This document shows, in pieces, positions 44,930 through 53,698 of a stretch of DNA of 64,000 nucleotides (the first letter of the stretch is position 1; each line of letters starts with the position of its first letter). A program made the translations under genes and the position numbers. Below the pieces are notes generated by a model that was given only the letters and a program-made list of their open reading frames with translations, was not told the DNA's origin and did not search any database. This stretch comes from Proteobacteria bacterium UBA2363 (GTDB taxonomy: Bacteria; Pseudomonadota; Gammaproteobacteria; Xanthomonadales; UBA2363), in assembly GCA_002344355.1 (NCBI GenBank), contig DDTN01000019.1, forward strand, positions 121,736 through 185,735. Direction: 5' to 3'.

Positions 44930-44943
44930 CTGACCCAGGTCAG
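44930..44943. promoter_or_regulatory. FNR/ANR-type box 6 (CTGACCCAGGTCAG)
   Basis: The box lies between the divergent outer-membrane protein gene (start 68 nt away) and endonuclease I (78 nt away). It is symmetric except at its two central bases, but carries CTGAC/GTCAG halves, so it is the weakest match to the FNR core. It is kept because of position and symmetry. Confidence 0.5.
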
Positions 44944-45021
44944 GAAAGTCGTTCCGCGCCCGCCCTCCCGCTATGCTGGCGCCCTTTCCGGCGTACCTTG
45001 CGCCGCCCGCCGACCGCCCCG

Positions 45022-45936
45022 ATGACCCCTGCCCTGCTCCGCCGCTGCGGGACCGCCCTGCTGCTGGCCGTCTTCGCCCCCTGCGCCGCCGCCCTCGGCC
45101 CGGGCGACTACTACGACGCCGTCGACGCCACCTCGTCCGCCAGCCTGCGCGCGACCCTGCACGAGGTCATCGACGACCACCAGCGCTTCCCGTACACCAG
45201 CGGCGCCACCGACACCTGGGACATCCTCGAGCTGGCCGACCAGGACCCCGCCGACCCCGGCCGCATCGTCGACGTCTACCGCAATGCCAGCTATGCCCGC
45301 CAGGGCGGCGGCAACAGCTTCTACGACCGCGAGCACACCTGGCCGAAGAGCTACGGCTTCCCGGACGACGGCAACGGCAACTACCCCTACACCGACGCCC
45401 ACGCCCTGCGCCTGTCCAACAGCGGCTACAACGGCGCCCGCGGCAACAAGCCGTTCGGACTGTGCGCGCCGGGCTGCAGCGAATACATCACCGAGGCCAC
45501 CAACGGCAGCGGCGGCGGCAGCCAGGCCTTTCCCGGCAACAGCAACTGGACCAACGCCCAGCTCTGGCAGGTCTGGCGCGGCCGCCAGGGCGACGTCGCG
45601 CGCTCGCTGCTGTACCTCGACCTGCGCTACGAGGGCGGCCAGCACGGCGTCACCGGCCACGCCGAGCCGGACCTGGTGCTGACCGACGAGATGTCCCTGG
45701 TGCAGACCACCGGCGGCAACACCACCGGCCGTGCCTACATGGGCCGGCTCAGCGTGCTGATCGCCTGGCACGAGGCCGACCCGGTCGACGAACACGAGCG
45801 CCTGCGCAACGACGTCGTCCACAGCTTCCAGGGCAACCGCAACCCCTTCGTCGACCACCCGCACTGGGCCGCCTGCCTGCACCTGGGCGAGTGCGCGCCG
45901 GACGACGTGCTGTTCGCGTGGGACTTCGAGGACTGA
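45022..45936 (+). CDS. Endonuclease I family nuclease, secreted
   Basis: 304 residues. A signal peptide (LLRRCGTALLLAVFAPCAAA) precedes an Endonuclease_1 (DNA/RNA non-specific, EndA-like) domain. 'YDREHTWPKSYGFP' carries the catalytic His region, 'TDAHALRLSNSGYNGARGN' metal and substrate contacts, and 'RNDVVHSFQGNRNPFVDHP' the conserved asparagines. The likely role is extracellular or periplasmic DNA degradation. The protein ends in DDVLFAWDFED, similar to the tails of two other secreted proteins here. It could share the upstream box with its divergent neighbour. Confidence 0.9.
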   Translation: MTPALLRRCGTALLLAVFAPCAAALGPGDYYDAVDATSSASLRATLHEVIDDHQRFPYTSGATDTWDILELADQDPADPGRIVDVYRNASYARQGGGNSFYDREHTWPKSYGFPDDGNGNYPYTDAHALRLSNSGYNGARGNKPFGLCAPGCSEYITEATNGSGGGSQAFPGNSNWTNAQLWQVWRGRQGDVARSLLYLDLRYEGGQHGVTGHAEPDLVLTDEMSLVQTTGGNTTGRAYMGRLSVLIAWHEADPVDEHERLRNDVVHSFQGNRNPFVDHPHWAACLHLGECAPDDVLFAWDFED

Positions 45937-45965
45937 GCAGCGGCGATTGCCGCGCAGGTGCCCAG

Positions 45966-46052
45966 TGGTGCCCGGGGCGGGACTCGAACCCGCATGGCCT
46001 TGCGGCCGGAAGATTTTAAGTCTCCTGCGTCTACCGGTTTCGCCACCCGGGC
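45966..46052 (-). tRNA. tRNA-Leu (anticodon TAA)
   Basis: 87 nt including an encoded CCA. The acceptor stem GCCCGGG/CCCGGGC pairs fully, and the T-loop GGTTCGAGTC is present. The anticodon loop CTTAAAA puts TAA at 34-36, and the long variable arm (CCGGCCGCAAGGCC region) marks a class-II leucine tRNA. It is last of a Gly-Cys-Leu cluster behind pgsA, on the minus strand. Confidence 0.95.
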
Positions 46053-46150
46053 GGGTGTCGAGGCATGGTAGCCGGGGACCGGCGCGGCGGCATGGTCGTG
46101 CGGGTCGCCGGTCGCGCGGTTGAACAGCGAGGGCGCGTCGCAGCCGGAAA

Positions 46151-46182
46151 CGACGACGCCGCGGAAGGCCGCGGCGTCGTCG
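46151..46182 (-). terminator. Hairpin after tRNA-Cys
   Basis: A perfect 14-bp stem (CGACGACGCCGCGG, complement at 46169-46182) with a 4-nt loop begins seven bases past the 3' end of tRNA-Cys. On the transcript it is followed by TTTCCGG. It could end transcription or mark the cleavage spacer before tRNA-Leu. Confidence 0.6.
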
Positions 46183-46188
46183 TGGAAC

Positions 46189-46262
46189 TGGAGGCCTGGG
46201 TCGGAATCGAACCGGCGTACACGGCTTTGCAGGCCGCTGCATGACCACTCTGCCACCAGGCC
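46189..46262 (-). tRNA. tRNA-Cys (anticodon GCA)
   Basis: 74 nt with encoded CCA. Acceptor GGCCTGG/CCAGGCC, T-arm GGTTCGATTCC, anticodon loop CTGCAAA giving GCA. It is the second tRNA of the cluster. Confidence 0.95.
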
Positions 46263-46372
46263 GGAGGCATCGGCGACGTCGCGTCGCCGGGGCCGGCAAG
46301 CTTAGCGCGCCGACGGCCCCAGGGGAACGGCGCAGGTGCCGTTCCCGACCCAGGCTGGCCCCGGAAACGACG

Positions 46373-46394
46373 CGGCCCCGGGTGACCGGGGCCG
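46373..46394 (-). terminator. Hairpin after tRNA-Gly
   Basis: CGGCCCCG (46373-46380) pairs with CGGGGCCG (46387-46394) around a 6-nt loop, starting eleven bases past tRNA-Gly. The RNA continues CGTCGTTTCCGG, the same tail (GTCGTTTCCGG) that follows the tRNA-Cys hairpin. Confidence 0.5.
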
Positions 46395-46405
46395 TGCCGA
46401 GAATC

Positions 46406-46481
<76 letters not shown>

Positions 46482-46517
46482 CTGGGAGCGCGCATCATAC
46501 GCATTGCCACGCGACTG

Positions 46518-47186
46518 TCAAGGTCCGTCGGCGCGGGCCGGGTCCGGCGCGACCCCCGTCACAGGCGCCGGCCGGGGCGCCACGGCGGCGGCCGCCGTCG
46601 CGCCCGGATCGGCCGCGACCGGCACCAGCGCGTCGCCGCGCATGTGCGGCCAGGCGGCCCTCAGGTAGACGCCGCCCGACCACAGGGTCAGCACCGCGGC
46701 CACCCCGAGCAGCCAGCGGCCGATCTCGTAGATCGGAATCCCCCACAGGTCGTGCTGGTAGAGCAGCAGGGTCAGGGCGACCATCTGCACGATGGTCTTG
46801 AACTTGCCAAGGCCCGCGACCCGGATGTGGGTATGCCGGCCGATCGTCGCCATCCACTCGCGCAGCGCCGTGATCGAGATCTCGCGGCCGACGATGATGG
46901 CGCCGAGGATAGCCATCAGCGCGGTGGGGTCCTGCTGGACGATCAGGAACAGCACGACGGTCACGGTGAGCTTGTCGGCGACCGGGTCGAGGAAGGCGCC
47001 GAACGCCGAGGTCAGGCCGTAGCGGCGCGCCAGCCAGCCGTCCAGCCAGTCGGTCAGGGCGATCGCGACGAACAGGAAGGCGGCGATCACGTTGCCGCCC
47101 TTGGCCGGCAGGTAGAAGCAGGCGACCAGCACCGGCATCATCGCGATGCGCGCCAGGGTCAGCCAGGTCGGCAGGGTGATGGCCAT
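46518..47186 (-). CDS. pgsA: CDP-diacylglycerol-glycerol-3-phosphate 3-phosphatidyltransferase
   Basis: 222 residues. The CDP-alcohol phosphotransferase motif reads 'DGWLARRYGLTSAFGAFLDP' followed by VADK, with the required Asp residues; four to five membrane helices. It forms phosphatidylglycerol-phosphate. A Pro/Ala-rich tail of about 30 residues extends past the usual end. The tRNA-Gly gene follows 36 bp downstream. Confidence 0.94.
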   Translation of the reverse strand: MAITLPTWLTLARIAMMPVLVACFYLPAKGGNVIAAFLFVAIALTDWLDGWLARRYGLTSAFGAFLDPVADKLTVTVVLFLIVQQDPTALMAILGAIIVGREISITALREWMATIGRHTHIRVAGLGKFKTIVQMVALTLLLYQHDLWGIPIYEIGRWLLGVAAVLTLWSGGVYLRAAWPHMRGDALVPVAADPGATAAAAVAPRPAPVTGVAPDPARADGP

Positions 47187-47265
47187 GGCGGCGATGGTAA
47201 CAGCGCGGTCCGGGGCGGACCGCGCACCCCGGCACGGGACGCGCCGGGCGCCGGCCGGCCCGGGC

Positions 47266-49134
47266 TCAGGCGTGCAGGGCCGCGTAGATGCGTTCGGCGA
47301 GCTCGCGCGAGATGCCCTTGACCTTCATGAGCTCCTCGATGCCGGCCGCGGCGACGCCCTGCCAGCCGCCGAACTGCCGCAGCAGGGCGGCGCGGCGGCC
47401 CGCGCCGATGCCCGGGATCTCCTCCAGCCGGCTGGTCTGGCGCGCCTTCTCGCGGCGGCCGCGGTGGCCGGTCAGGGCGAAGCGGTGCGCCTCGTCGCGG
47501 ACCTGCTGGATCAGCTGCAGGGCCGGCGACGCGGCGCCCGGCTGCAGCGAGCGGCCGCCGTCCTCCAGCCACAGGGTCTCCTCACCGGCCTTGCGCTCGG
47601 GTCCCTTGGCGACGCCGACCAGGCGCAGGCCCGCGATGCCCAGTTCGTCCAGGGCGGCGCGCGCCTGGGCGAGCTGGCCCTGGCCGCCGTCGATCAGCAG
47701 CAGGTCGGGCAAGGCCGAGGCCGCCTCGTCGGGGTGCTCCAGGCTGCGCCGGAAGCGCCGCGACAGCGCCTGGCGCATCGCCGCGTAGTCGTCGCCGGGC
47801 TCGATGCCGGCGATGTTGTAGCGGCGGTACAGGGCCTTGTTCGGCCCGTCCGGTCCGAACACCACGCAGGAGGCGACGGTCGCCTCGCCCAGGGTGTGGC
47901 TGATGTCGAAGCACTCGATGCGGGCCGGCGGCTCGTCCAGGCCGAGCAGCTCGGCGAGGTCGGCGCGCCGCTGCAGCGCGGTGCTGCGGCTGGCCCGGCG
48001 CATCGCCAGGGCCTGGCGGGCGTTCTCGTCGGCCAGCTCGACCAGGCGCGCGCGCTCGCCGCGCACCTGGCTGCGGATCTCGACCTTGCGTCCGGCCCGC
48101 GACGACAGCACCTCGGCGATCAGCGCCTGGTCCGGGATCGGATGGCTGAGCACCAGCTCGGCCGGCGCCTGGCGCTCCAGGTAGTACTGCGGCAGGAAGG
48201 CGGCCAGCACCTCGGCGGGCTCGGCGCGGCCCGGCGGCAGCGCCGGAAAGTAGCCGCGCGAGCCCATGCCGACGCCGCCGCGGAAGGCGACCAGGAACAC
48301 GCAGGCCAGGCCCTGCTCGACCCGGCAGGCGAGCACGTCGGTGTCGCCGCTGGCGGCGTTGACGGCGTGGCGCGCCTGCATCTTCTTGAGCAGGGCGACC
48401 TGGTCGCGCAGGCGGGCGGCGCGCTCGAAGGCCAGCTCGCGGCTGGCGCCCTCCATCTCGGCGACCAGGGCGTCGACCAGCTCGCCGCTGCGGCCGTCCA
48501 GGAACAGGCCGGCCAGGCGCACGCTGTCGGCGTACTCCTGCGCCGACACCAGGCCGACGCAGGGCGCGCTGCAGCGGCGGATCTGGTACTGCAGGCAGGG
48601 CCGGGTGCGGTTGTTGAACACGCTGTCCCGGCAGCCGCGCAGGCGGAACAGCTTGTGCAGCAGGTCGAGGGTCTCGCGCACCGCGCCGGCGCCCGGATAG
48701 GGGCCGAAGTAGCGGCCCGGCTCGCGGCGGGCACCGCGATGGAAGCCGATCCGCGGCCACTCGCCGCCGCCCAGGTGGATGTAGGGGTGGCTCTTGTCGT
48801 CGCGCAGCTGGATGTTGTAGCGCGGCCGCAGCGACTTGATGAGCTGGTTCTCCAGCAGCAGGGCCTCGCCTTCGGTGCGCGTGACCGTGACCTCGATGCG
48901 GGCGATCTGGGCGATCATCGCGGCCAGGCGCGGCTCCAGGCGCGGCCGGCTGAAGTAGCTGGCGACGCGCCGGCGCAGGCTGCCGGCCTTGCCCACGTAG
49001 AGCACCTCGCCGTCGGTGCCCAGCATCCGGTAGACGCCGGGGCCGCCGGGCAGACTGCGCAGGAAGGCGGCGATCTCCTGGCGGCTGCCGAGCGCCGGCG
49101 CCTGGGAGGCGCTGCCGGGTTCCGGCTCAGTCAT
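47266..49134 (-). CDS. uvrC: Excinuclease ABC subunit C
   Basis: 622 residues. GIY-YIG nuclease domain near the start ('GGPGVYRMLGTDGEVLYVGK'), a UvrB-interacting UVR motif in the 'LVDALVAEMEGASRELAFER' region, the RNase H-like second nuclease ('IECFDISHTLGEATVASCVV', 'LLIDGGQGQLAQA') and tandem helix-hairpin-helix motifs at the C-terminus ('EEIPGIGAGRRAALLRQFGG'). It makes the dual incisions of nucleotide excision repair. ATG at 49134 overlaps the phosphatase gene by 8 bp. Confidence 0.95.
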   Translation of the reverse strand: MTEPEPGSASQAPALGSRQEIAAFLRSLPGGPGVYRMLGTDGEVLYVGKAGSLRRRVASYFSRPRLEPRLAAMIAQIARIEVTVTRTEGEALLLENQLIKSLRPRYNIQLRDDKSHPYIHLGGGEWPRIGFHRGARREPGRYFGPYPGAGAVRETLDLLHKLFRLRGCRDSVFNNRTRPCLQYQIRRCSAPCVGLVSAQEYADSVRLAGLFLDGRSGELVDALVAEMEGASRELAFERAARLRDQVALLKKMQARHAVNAASGDTDVLACRVEQGLACVFLVAFRGGVGMGSRGYFPALPPGRAEPAEVLAAFLPQYYLERQAPAELVLSHPIPDQALIAEVLSSRAGRKVEIRSQVRGERARLVELADENARQALAMRRASRSTALQRRADLAELLGLDEPPARIECFDISHTLGEATVASCVVFGPDGPNKALYRRYNIAGIEPGDDYAAMRQALSRRFRRSLEHPDEAASALPDLLLIDGGQGQLAQARAALDELGIAGLRLVGVAKGPERKAGEETLWLEDGGRSLQPGAASPALQLIQQVRDEAHRFALTGHRGRREKARQTSRLEEIPGIGAGRRAALLRQFGGWQGVAAAGIEELMKVKGISRELAERIYAALHA

Positions 49135-49627
49135 CGGCGCCGGACAGCAGGTCGGGCAGGCGCTCGACCAGGCGACGCGAGGCCTCGTCGAGCAGGCGGT
49201 GGACCGCCACGAAACCGTCGGCGTCGCCGTAGTAGGGATCGGGCACGTCGTCGCCGGCCAGGCCCAGCCAGGGCAGGTAGGGTTCGATGCGCCCGCGCAG
49301 CGACGGCGCCAGCCGGTGCAGGTGGCGGTGATGGCCGGCGTCCATCGCGAACACCCGCCGCGCCCGCTGGCAGTGCCCGGCATCCACCTGGCGGGCGCGG
49401 TGGCCGGACAGGTCGATGCCGAAGCGGCGCGCCGTCGCGACGGTGCGCGGATCGGCGCCCTGGCCGACGTGGTAGTCGTGGGTGCCGAACGACTCGAAGC
49501 GCACCTGCGCGGCCAGGCCCGCCAGGCCGGCATGGTGGCGCGCCAGGGCCTCGGCCAGCGGCGAGCGGCAGATGTTGCCGGTGCACACGAAGGCGATCAT
49601 CGGAACGGAGGCGGACGGCCGCGACAT
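49127..49627 (-). CDS. Low molecular weight protein-tyrosine phosphatase
   Basis: 166 residues. The P-loop CTGNICRS (CX5R) at the N-terminus carries the nucleophilic Cys and Arg, and 'DVPDPYYGD' carries the general-acid Asp. Such enzymes often control exopolysaccharide tyrosine kinases, but no kinase is nearby; here it sits between kdsB and uvrC. It starts 3 bp after kdsB. Confidence 0.92.
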   Translation of the reverse strand: MSRPSASVPMIAFVCTGNICRSPLAEALARHHAGLAGLAAQVRFESFGTHDYHVGQGADPRTVATARRFGIDLSGHRARQVDAGHCQRARRVFAMDAGHHRHLHRLAPSLRGRIEPYLPWLGLAGDDVPDPYYGDADGFVAVHRLLDEASRRLVERLPDLLSGADD

Positions 49628-49630
49628 CGC

Positions 49631-50392
49631 TCAGCCCCCGGCCAGCAGGACCGCCTCGACGGCGGCCAGGTCGGCCTCGGTGTCGACGCCGGGCGGCAGC
49701 CGCTGCGCGATCACCGCCACCGCGATGGCGATGCCGGCCGCGACGATGCGCAGCTGCTCGAGCGACTCGGCCTGCTCGAGACTGCTGGCCGGCAGGTCCG
49801 GGAACTCGCGCAAGAAGCCGGCGCGATAGCCGTACAGGCCGAGATGGCGCAGGAAGCCGGCGTCGGGCGGCAGGGCGCCGCGGTCGCGGGCGAAGGCGTC
49901 GCGCTGCCAGGGAATCGGGGCACGGCTGAAGTACAGGGCGTGGCCGCGGCGGTCGCACACCACCTTGACCACGCTGGGCTCGAACGCTTCGGCGATGTCG
50001 GCGATCGGCGTCGCCAGGGTCGCCACCGGCGCATCGCTGCCGGCCAGGGTCTCGACCAGCCGCCGCACCGCGGCCACCGGCACCAGCGGCTCGTCGCCCT
50101 GCAGGTTGACGATGCGGTCTTCGTCGCGCCAGCCCAGTTCGCGCGCGCACCAGGCCAGGCGGTCCGAGCCGGTCGCCAGCTCCGCCGGCGTCATCGCCAC
50201 GCGCACCGGCAGGCCGGCCACCGCCTGGGCGATGCCCTCGTGGTCGGTGGCGACCACCACCTCGTCGGCGCCGCAGGCCAGCGCCCGGCGCACCGTGTGC
50301 ACGATCAGCGGCTCGCCGGCGATCAGGCGCAGGGGTTTGCCCGGCAGGCGGGTGGCGGCATGGCGGGCGGGAATGGCGATGCGCAGGGTCAT
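49631..50392 (-). CDS. kdsB: 3-deoxy-manno-octulosonate cytidylyltransferase
   Basis: 253 residues. 'IPARHAATRLPGKPLRLIAG', 'VVVATDHEGI', 'ELATGSDRLAW' and 'IVNLQGDEPLVP' are KdsB motifs; 'LYFSRAPIPW' and 'RHLGLYGYRAGFL' follow. It activates Kdo as CMP-Kdo for lipid A core synthesis. It forms part of the lipopolysaccharide cluster with lpxK and msbA. Confidence 0.94.
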   Translation of the reverse strand: MTLRIAIPARHAATRLPGKPLRLIAGEPLIVHTVRRALACGADEVVVATDHEGIAQAVAGLPVRVAMTPAELATGSDRLAWCARELGWRDEDRIVNLQGDEPLVPVAAVRRLVETLAGSDAPVATLATPIADIAEAFEPSVVKVVCDRRGHALYFSRAPIPWQRDAFARDRGALPPDAGFLRHLGLYGYRAGFLREFPDLPASSLEQAESLEQLRIVAAGIAIAVAVIAQRLPPGVDTEADLAAVEAVLLAGG

Positions 50393-50442
50393 GGCGGCAG
50401 TCTAGCCCGGCGGTCCTGAGCGCCGCGCGACCGTGGGCGCGG

Positions 50443-51426
50443 TCACGACCGGCGGCAGGCCGCCAGCCTGGCGTGCAGGCCGGATACGGCGGCCTCGGGC
50501 AGGCTTGCGGCCACCGGCAGCGCGTACCAGTCCGGACCCGTGAAGGCCACGCACTTCACCGCGTCCTTCTCGGTCATCAGCACCGGCAGGCCGTCGCCGA
50601 AGGCGAGGTCGTCCGGCCGGTGGCGATGATGGTCGGGGAACGGGTGTTCGATCACGCGCAGGCCCTGGCCGCGCAGGGTCTCGAAGAACCGTGCCGGATC
50701 GCCGATGCCGGCCACCGCGTGCACGGCCGTGTCGACGAAGCCCGCCAGCGGCCGGCGCTGGCCGTCGGCCAGCCGCCAGGGTTCGCCGGGCACCAGCGAG
50801 AAGGCGGTCTCGCCCGGCTGCGCCGGACCGTTGGCAAGCACCAGGTCGACCCCGGCCAGGCGCGCCGGCGGCTCGCGCAGGGGGCCGGCCGGCAGCAGGC
50901 GGCCGTTGCCGAAGCGGCGCCGGCCATCGACCACGCAGACCTCGACATCGCGCGCGAGGCGGTGATGCTGCAGGCCGTCGTCGGCCAGCACGAGGTCGAC
51001 CGGATGCCTGGCCAGCAGGTCGCGGGCGGCGGCGACCCGGTCGCGGCCGACCACCACCGGCACGCCGGTGCGGCGCGCGATCAGCACCGGCTCGTCGCCG
51101 AACAGCGCCGGGTCGCCGTCCGCGGGCACTTCGCGACAGCCGCGCCCACGGCCGCCATAGCCACGACTGACCACGCCGGGCCGCCAGCCCAGTGCACCCA
51201 GGGCCTCGGCCAGGGCGATCACCACCGGCGTCTTGCCGCTGCCGCCGACCGTCAGGTTGCCCACGACCAGCACCGGCACTGGCAGCACCACGGCCTGGGC
51301 CGCGTCGCGCCGGGCCCGCCGTGCGGCCAGCCCCGCGTACAGCCGCGACAGCGCCGCCAGCCAGCCGGGCACCGGCGCCTGCCGCCACCAGCGCGCTTCC
51401 AGCCAGCGCTGCAGGGATGCGCTCAT
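50443..51426 (-). CDS. lpxK: Tetraacyldisaccharide 4'-kinase
   Basis: 327 residues. N-terminal membrane-associated region, Walker A 'VGNLTVGGSGKTPV', and 'LADDGLQHHRLARDVEVCVVD' with the conserved DDGLQH motif. It phosphorylates the lipid A precursor at the 4' position. It lies 80 bp after msbA and 50 bp before kdsB. Confidence 0.94.
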   Translation of the reverse strand: MSASLQRWLEARWWRQAPVPGWLAALSRLYAGLAARRARRDAAQAVVLPVPVLVVGNLTVGGSGKTPVVIALAEALGALGWRPGVVSRGYGGRGRGCREVPADGDPALFGDEPVLIARRTGVPVVVGRDRVAAARDLLARHPVDLVLADDGLQHHRLARDVEVCVVDGRRRFGNGRLLPAGPLREPPARLAGVDLVLANGPAQPGETAFSLVPGEPWRLADGQRRPLAGFVDTAVHAVAGIGDPARFFETLRGQGLRVIEHPFPDHHRHRPDDLAFGDGLPVLMTEKDAVKCVAFTGPDWYALPVAASLPEAAVSGLHARLAACRRS

Positions 51427-51506
51427 GGCAGCCGCGCGGCCGTTGCGACCGCCGCTGCGCCGGCACGGGTGGGGACGCGGTGCAGGGCGGCGACCGTGGC
51501 CACCGG

Positions 51507-53276
51507 TCAGCCTTCGGCGAACTGCATGCGGTGCAGCTGCGCGTAGGCGCCGCCGGCGGCCAGGAGCTCGGCGTGGCTTCCACGCTCGACGATGGCGCCG
51601 TCGGCCATCACCAGCACGCAGTCGGCGTGCTCGATGGTGCTCAGGCGGTGGGCGATCACGAAGGTGGTGCGGTTGCGCATGACCCGTGCCAGGGCGTCCT
51701 GGATGAGGCGCTCGGACTCGCTGTCGAGGGCGCTGGTCGCCTCGTCCAGGATCAGGATCGGGGCGTCCTTGAGGATCGCCCGGGCAATCGCCAGGCGCTG
51801 CCGCTGGCCGCCGGAGAGCCGGTTGCCGCCCTCGCCGATCGGCGTGTCGAAGCCCTGCGGCAGCGCCTCGATGAACTCCAGGGCATTGGCGGCCGCCGCG
51901 GCGGCGCGCACCGCCGCCGGATCGGCGCCGGCCAGCGCACCGAAGGCGATGTTGGCGCCGACCGTGTCGTCGAACAGCACGATGTGCTGCGAGACCCAGG
52001 CGATCTGCCGGCGCAGGTCGGCCAGCGCGTACTCGGCGAGCGGCCGGCCGTCCAGGGTGATGCTGCCGGCGTCCGGCTCGACCAGGCGCGGCAGCAGGCG
52101 CACCAGGGTCGTCTTGCCGCTGCCCGAGCGACCGACGATGGCGGTCACGGTGCCCGGATGGGCCGCCAGCGACACGCCGGCCAGGGCCTCGCGCTCGGCA
52201 CCGGGATAGCGCATCCGCACCTCCCGGTAGACCACCTCGCCGCGCACCCGTGCCGGCCGGAGACCGCCACCGTCGGCTTCCAGCGGCGCGTCGAGGATCT
52301 CGAACAGGCTCTCGGCGGCGGTCAGGCCGCGCTGCAGCATGTCCTGCACCGAGGTCAGCCGCTTCAGCGAGGGCAGCATCGCCGACATCGCGATCATCAT
52401 CGAGATGAAGGTGCCGGCGGTGAGTGTCCCCTGCCCGGCCTCGCGGCCGGCGACCAGGATCAGCACCGCCAGGCCGATCGCGGCGGTCAGCTGCACCAGC
52501 GAGGTGCTCAGCGACTTGGCGGCGCTGCCCTTCAGGTGCAGACGCCGGCGCAGCACCGAGAGCTGCCGGTAGCGGCCCTCGGCGGCCTGCTCGCCGCCGT
52601 AGACCTTGACCGTGTCGAGCCCGGCCAGGGTCTCGCCGGCGACCCGGGTGGCGTCGCTCACGGTGCCCAGCATGCGCTGGCTGAGCTTGCGGAAGCGCCG
52701 GCCGGCGACCCAGACGGTGAGCGCGATCAGCGGCATCATGAACATCAGGGTCAGGGTCAGCTTGACGCTCTGCAGCAGCATCACCACGACCAGGGCCAGC
52801 ACGGTCAGCGCGTCGGTGACGATGATCTTCAGCGACTCGGCGCTGGCCTCGCCGACCTGCTCGGCGTTGTAGGTCAGCCGCGAGACCATGTGCGCGCTGC
52901 TCTCGCGCGCATGGAACGCCGCCGGCAGGCGCAGCAGGTGGGCGAAGGCCTCGCCGCGCAGGGTCTCGACCACGCGCCGCCCGACGTAGGCCATGCCGTA
53001 GTTGGCCATGAACACGCCGATGCCGCGCACCAGGAACAGCAGCACCACGACCAGCGGCATCCACTTGAGCACGGTCGGATCGCGGTCGACGAAGGTGCCG
53101 TCGATCAGCGGCCGCATCAGCCAGGTGAAGGCGCCGGCGGCGGCGGCCTCGATCAGCATGCCGAGCACGGCCGCCGCCAGCACCGGCCAGAACCGGCGGG
53201 TGTAGCCGAGCAGGCGCCGGTAGGCGTGCAGCACCGGGCTGCCGCCGGCCGCGCCGCGCGGGACGGAGGCGGTCAA
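51507..53276 (-). CDS. msbA: Lipid A export ATP-binding/permease protein MsbA
   Basis: 589 residues. Six membrane helices in the N-terminal half, then an ATPase domain with Walker A GRSGSGKTT, signature LSGGQRQRLA and Walker B ILILDEATSALD. It flips lipid A-core across the inner membrane. The probable start is TTG at 53276, whose bases overlap the exbD stop (TTGA); no nearer ATG precedes the first helix. Confidence 0.93.
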   Translation of the reverse strand: MTASVPRGAAGGSPVLHAYRRLLGYTRRFWPVLAAAVLGMLIEAAAAGAFTWLMRPLIDGTFVDRDPTVLKWMPLVVVLLFLVRGIGVFMANYGMAYVGRRVVETLRGEAFAHLLRLPAAFHARESSAHMVSRLTYNAEQVGEASAESLKIIVTDALTVLALVVVMLLQSVKLTLTLMFMMPLIALTVWVAGRRFRKLSQRMLGTVSDATRVAGETLAGLDTVKVYGGEQAAEGRYRQLSVLRRRLHLKGSAAKSLSTSLVQLTAAIGLAVLILVAGREAGQGTLTAGTFISMMIAMSAMLPSLKRLTSVQDMLQRGLTAAESLFEILDAPLEADGGGLRPARVRGEVVYREVRMRYPGAEREALAGVSLAAHPGTVTAIVGRSGSGKTTLVRLLPRLVEPDAGSITLDGRPLAEYALADLRRQIAWVSQHIVLFDDTVGANIAFGALAGADPAAVRAAAAAANALEFIEALPQGFDTPIGEGGNRLSGGQRQRLAIARAILKDAPILILDEATSALDSESERLIQDALARVMRNRTTFVIAHRLSTIEHADCVLVMADGAIVERGSHAELLAAGGAYAQLHRMQFAEG

Positions 53277-53698
53277 CCGTCCTCCCCGGCCTGCACGGTG
53301 GCGAGCGCGATGCGCACGAAGCCGAGCTGGCCGAGCACGTCCAGGGCGGTGACCACCGACTGGTGGCTGCTGGCGGCGTCGGCGCGGACCACCACGGACT
53401 GCCCGCGGTCGTCGCCGGCATGGCTTTCCAGCGCGGCGCGCAGCGCGGCGCCGTCGCCGCCCAGCACCTCGCGGCCGTCGACGAAATAGCGGCCCTCGGC
53501 GTCGATCACGATCACCAGGCCCTGGTTGGCGGCCGGGGTCGGCTCGGCGCTGGCCTCGGGCAGGTCGACGCGCAGCAGCGAGCGCTGCTCGAAGGTGGTG
53601 CTGATCATGAAGAAGATCAGCAGGGTCAGGATCACGTCGATCAGGGGAACGAGGTTGAACTCGATCTCGTCGCTGTCCTGGGCGGGCGTGAAGTTCAC
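53273..53698 (-). CDS. exbD: Biopolymer transport protein ExbD/TolR
   Basis: 141 residues. 'EIEFNLVPLIDVILTLLIFF' holds the proton-path Asp in the single membrane helix; a periplasmic domain follows with 'VIDAEGRYFVDGREV'. With ExbB it forms a proton-driven stator. Starts with GTG, overlapping exbB by 4 bp. Confidence 0.93.
   Translation of the reverse strand: MNFTPAQDSDEIEFNLVPLIDVILTLLIFFMISTTFEQRSLLRVDLPEASAEPTPAANQGLVIVIDAEGRYFVDGREVLGGDGAALRAALESHAGDDRGQSVVVRADAASSHQSVVTALDVLGQLGFVRIALATVQAGEDG

Noticed and set aside
31350..44943. Reading the six palindromes as CRP/Clp sites (TGTGA-N6-TCACA)
   Set aside because: The half-sites are CTGAT/C and A/GTCAG with a 4-nt centre, fitting FNR-type sites; no TGTGA or TCACA halves are present.
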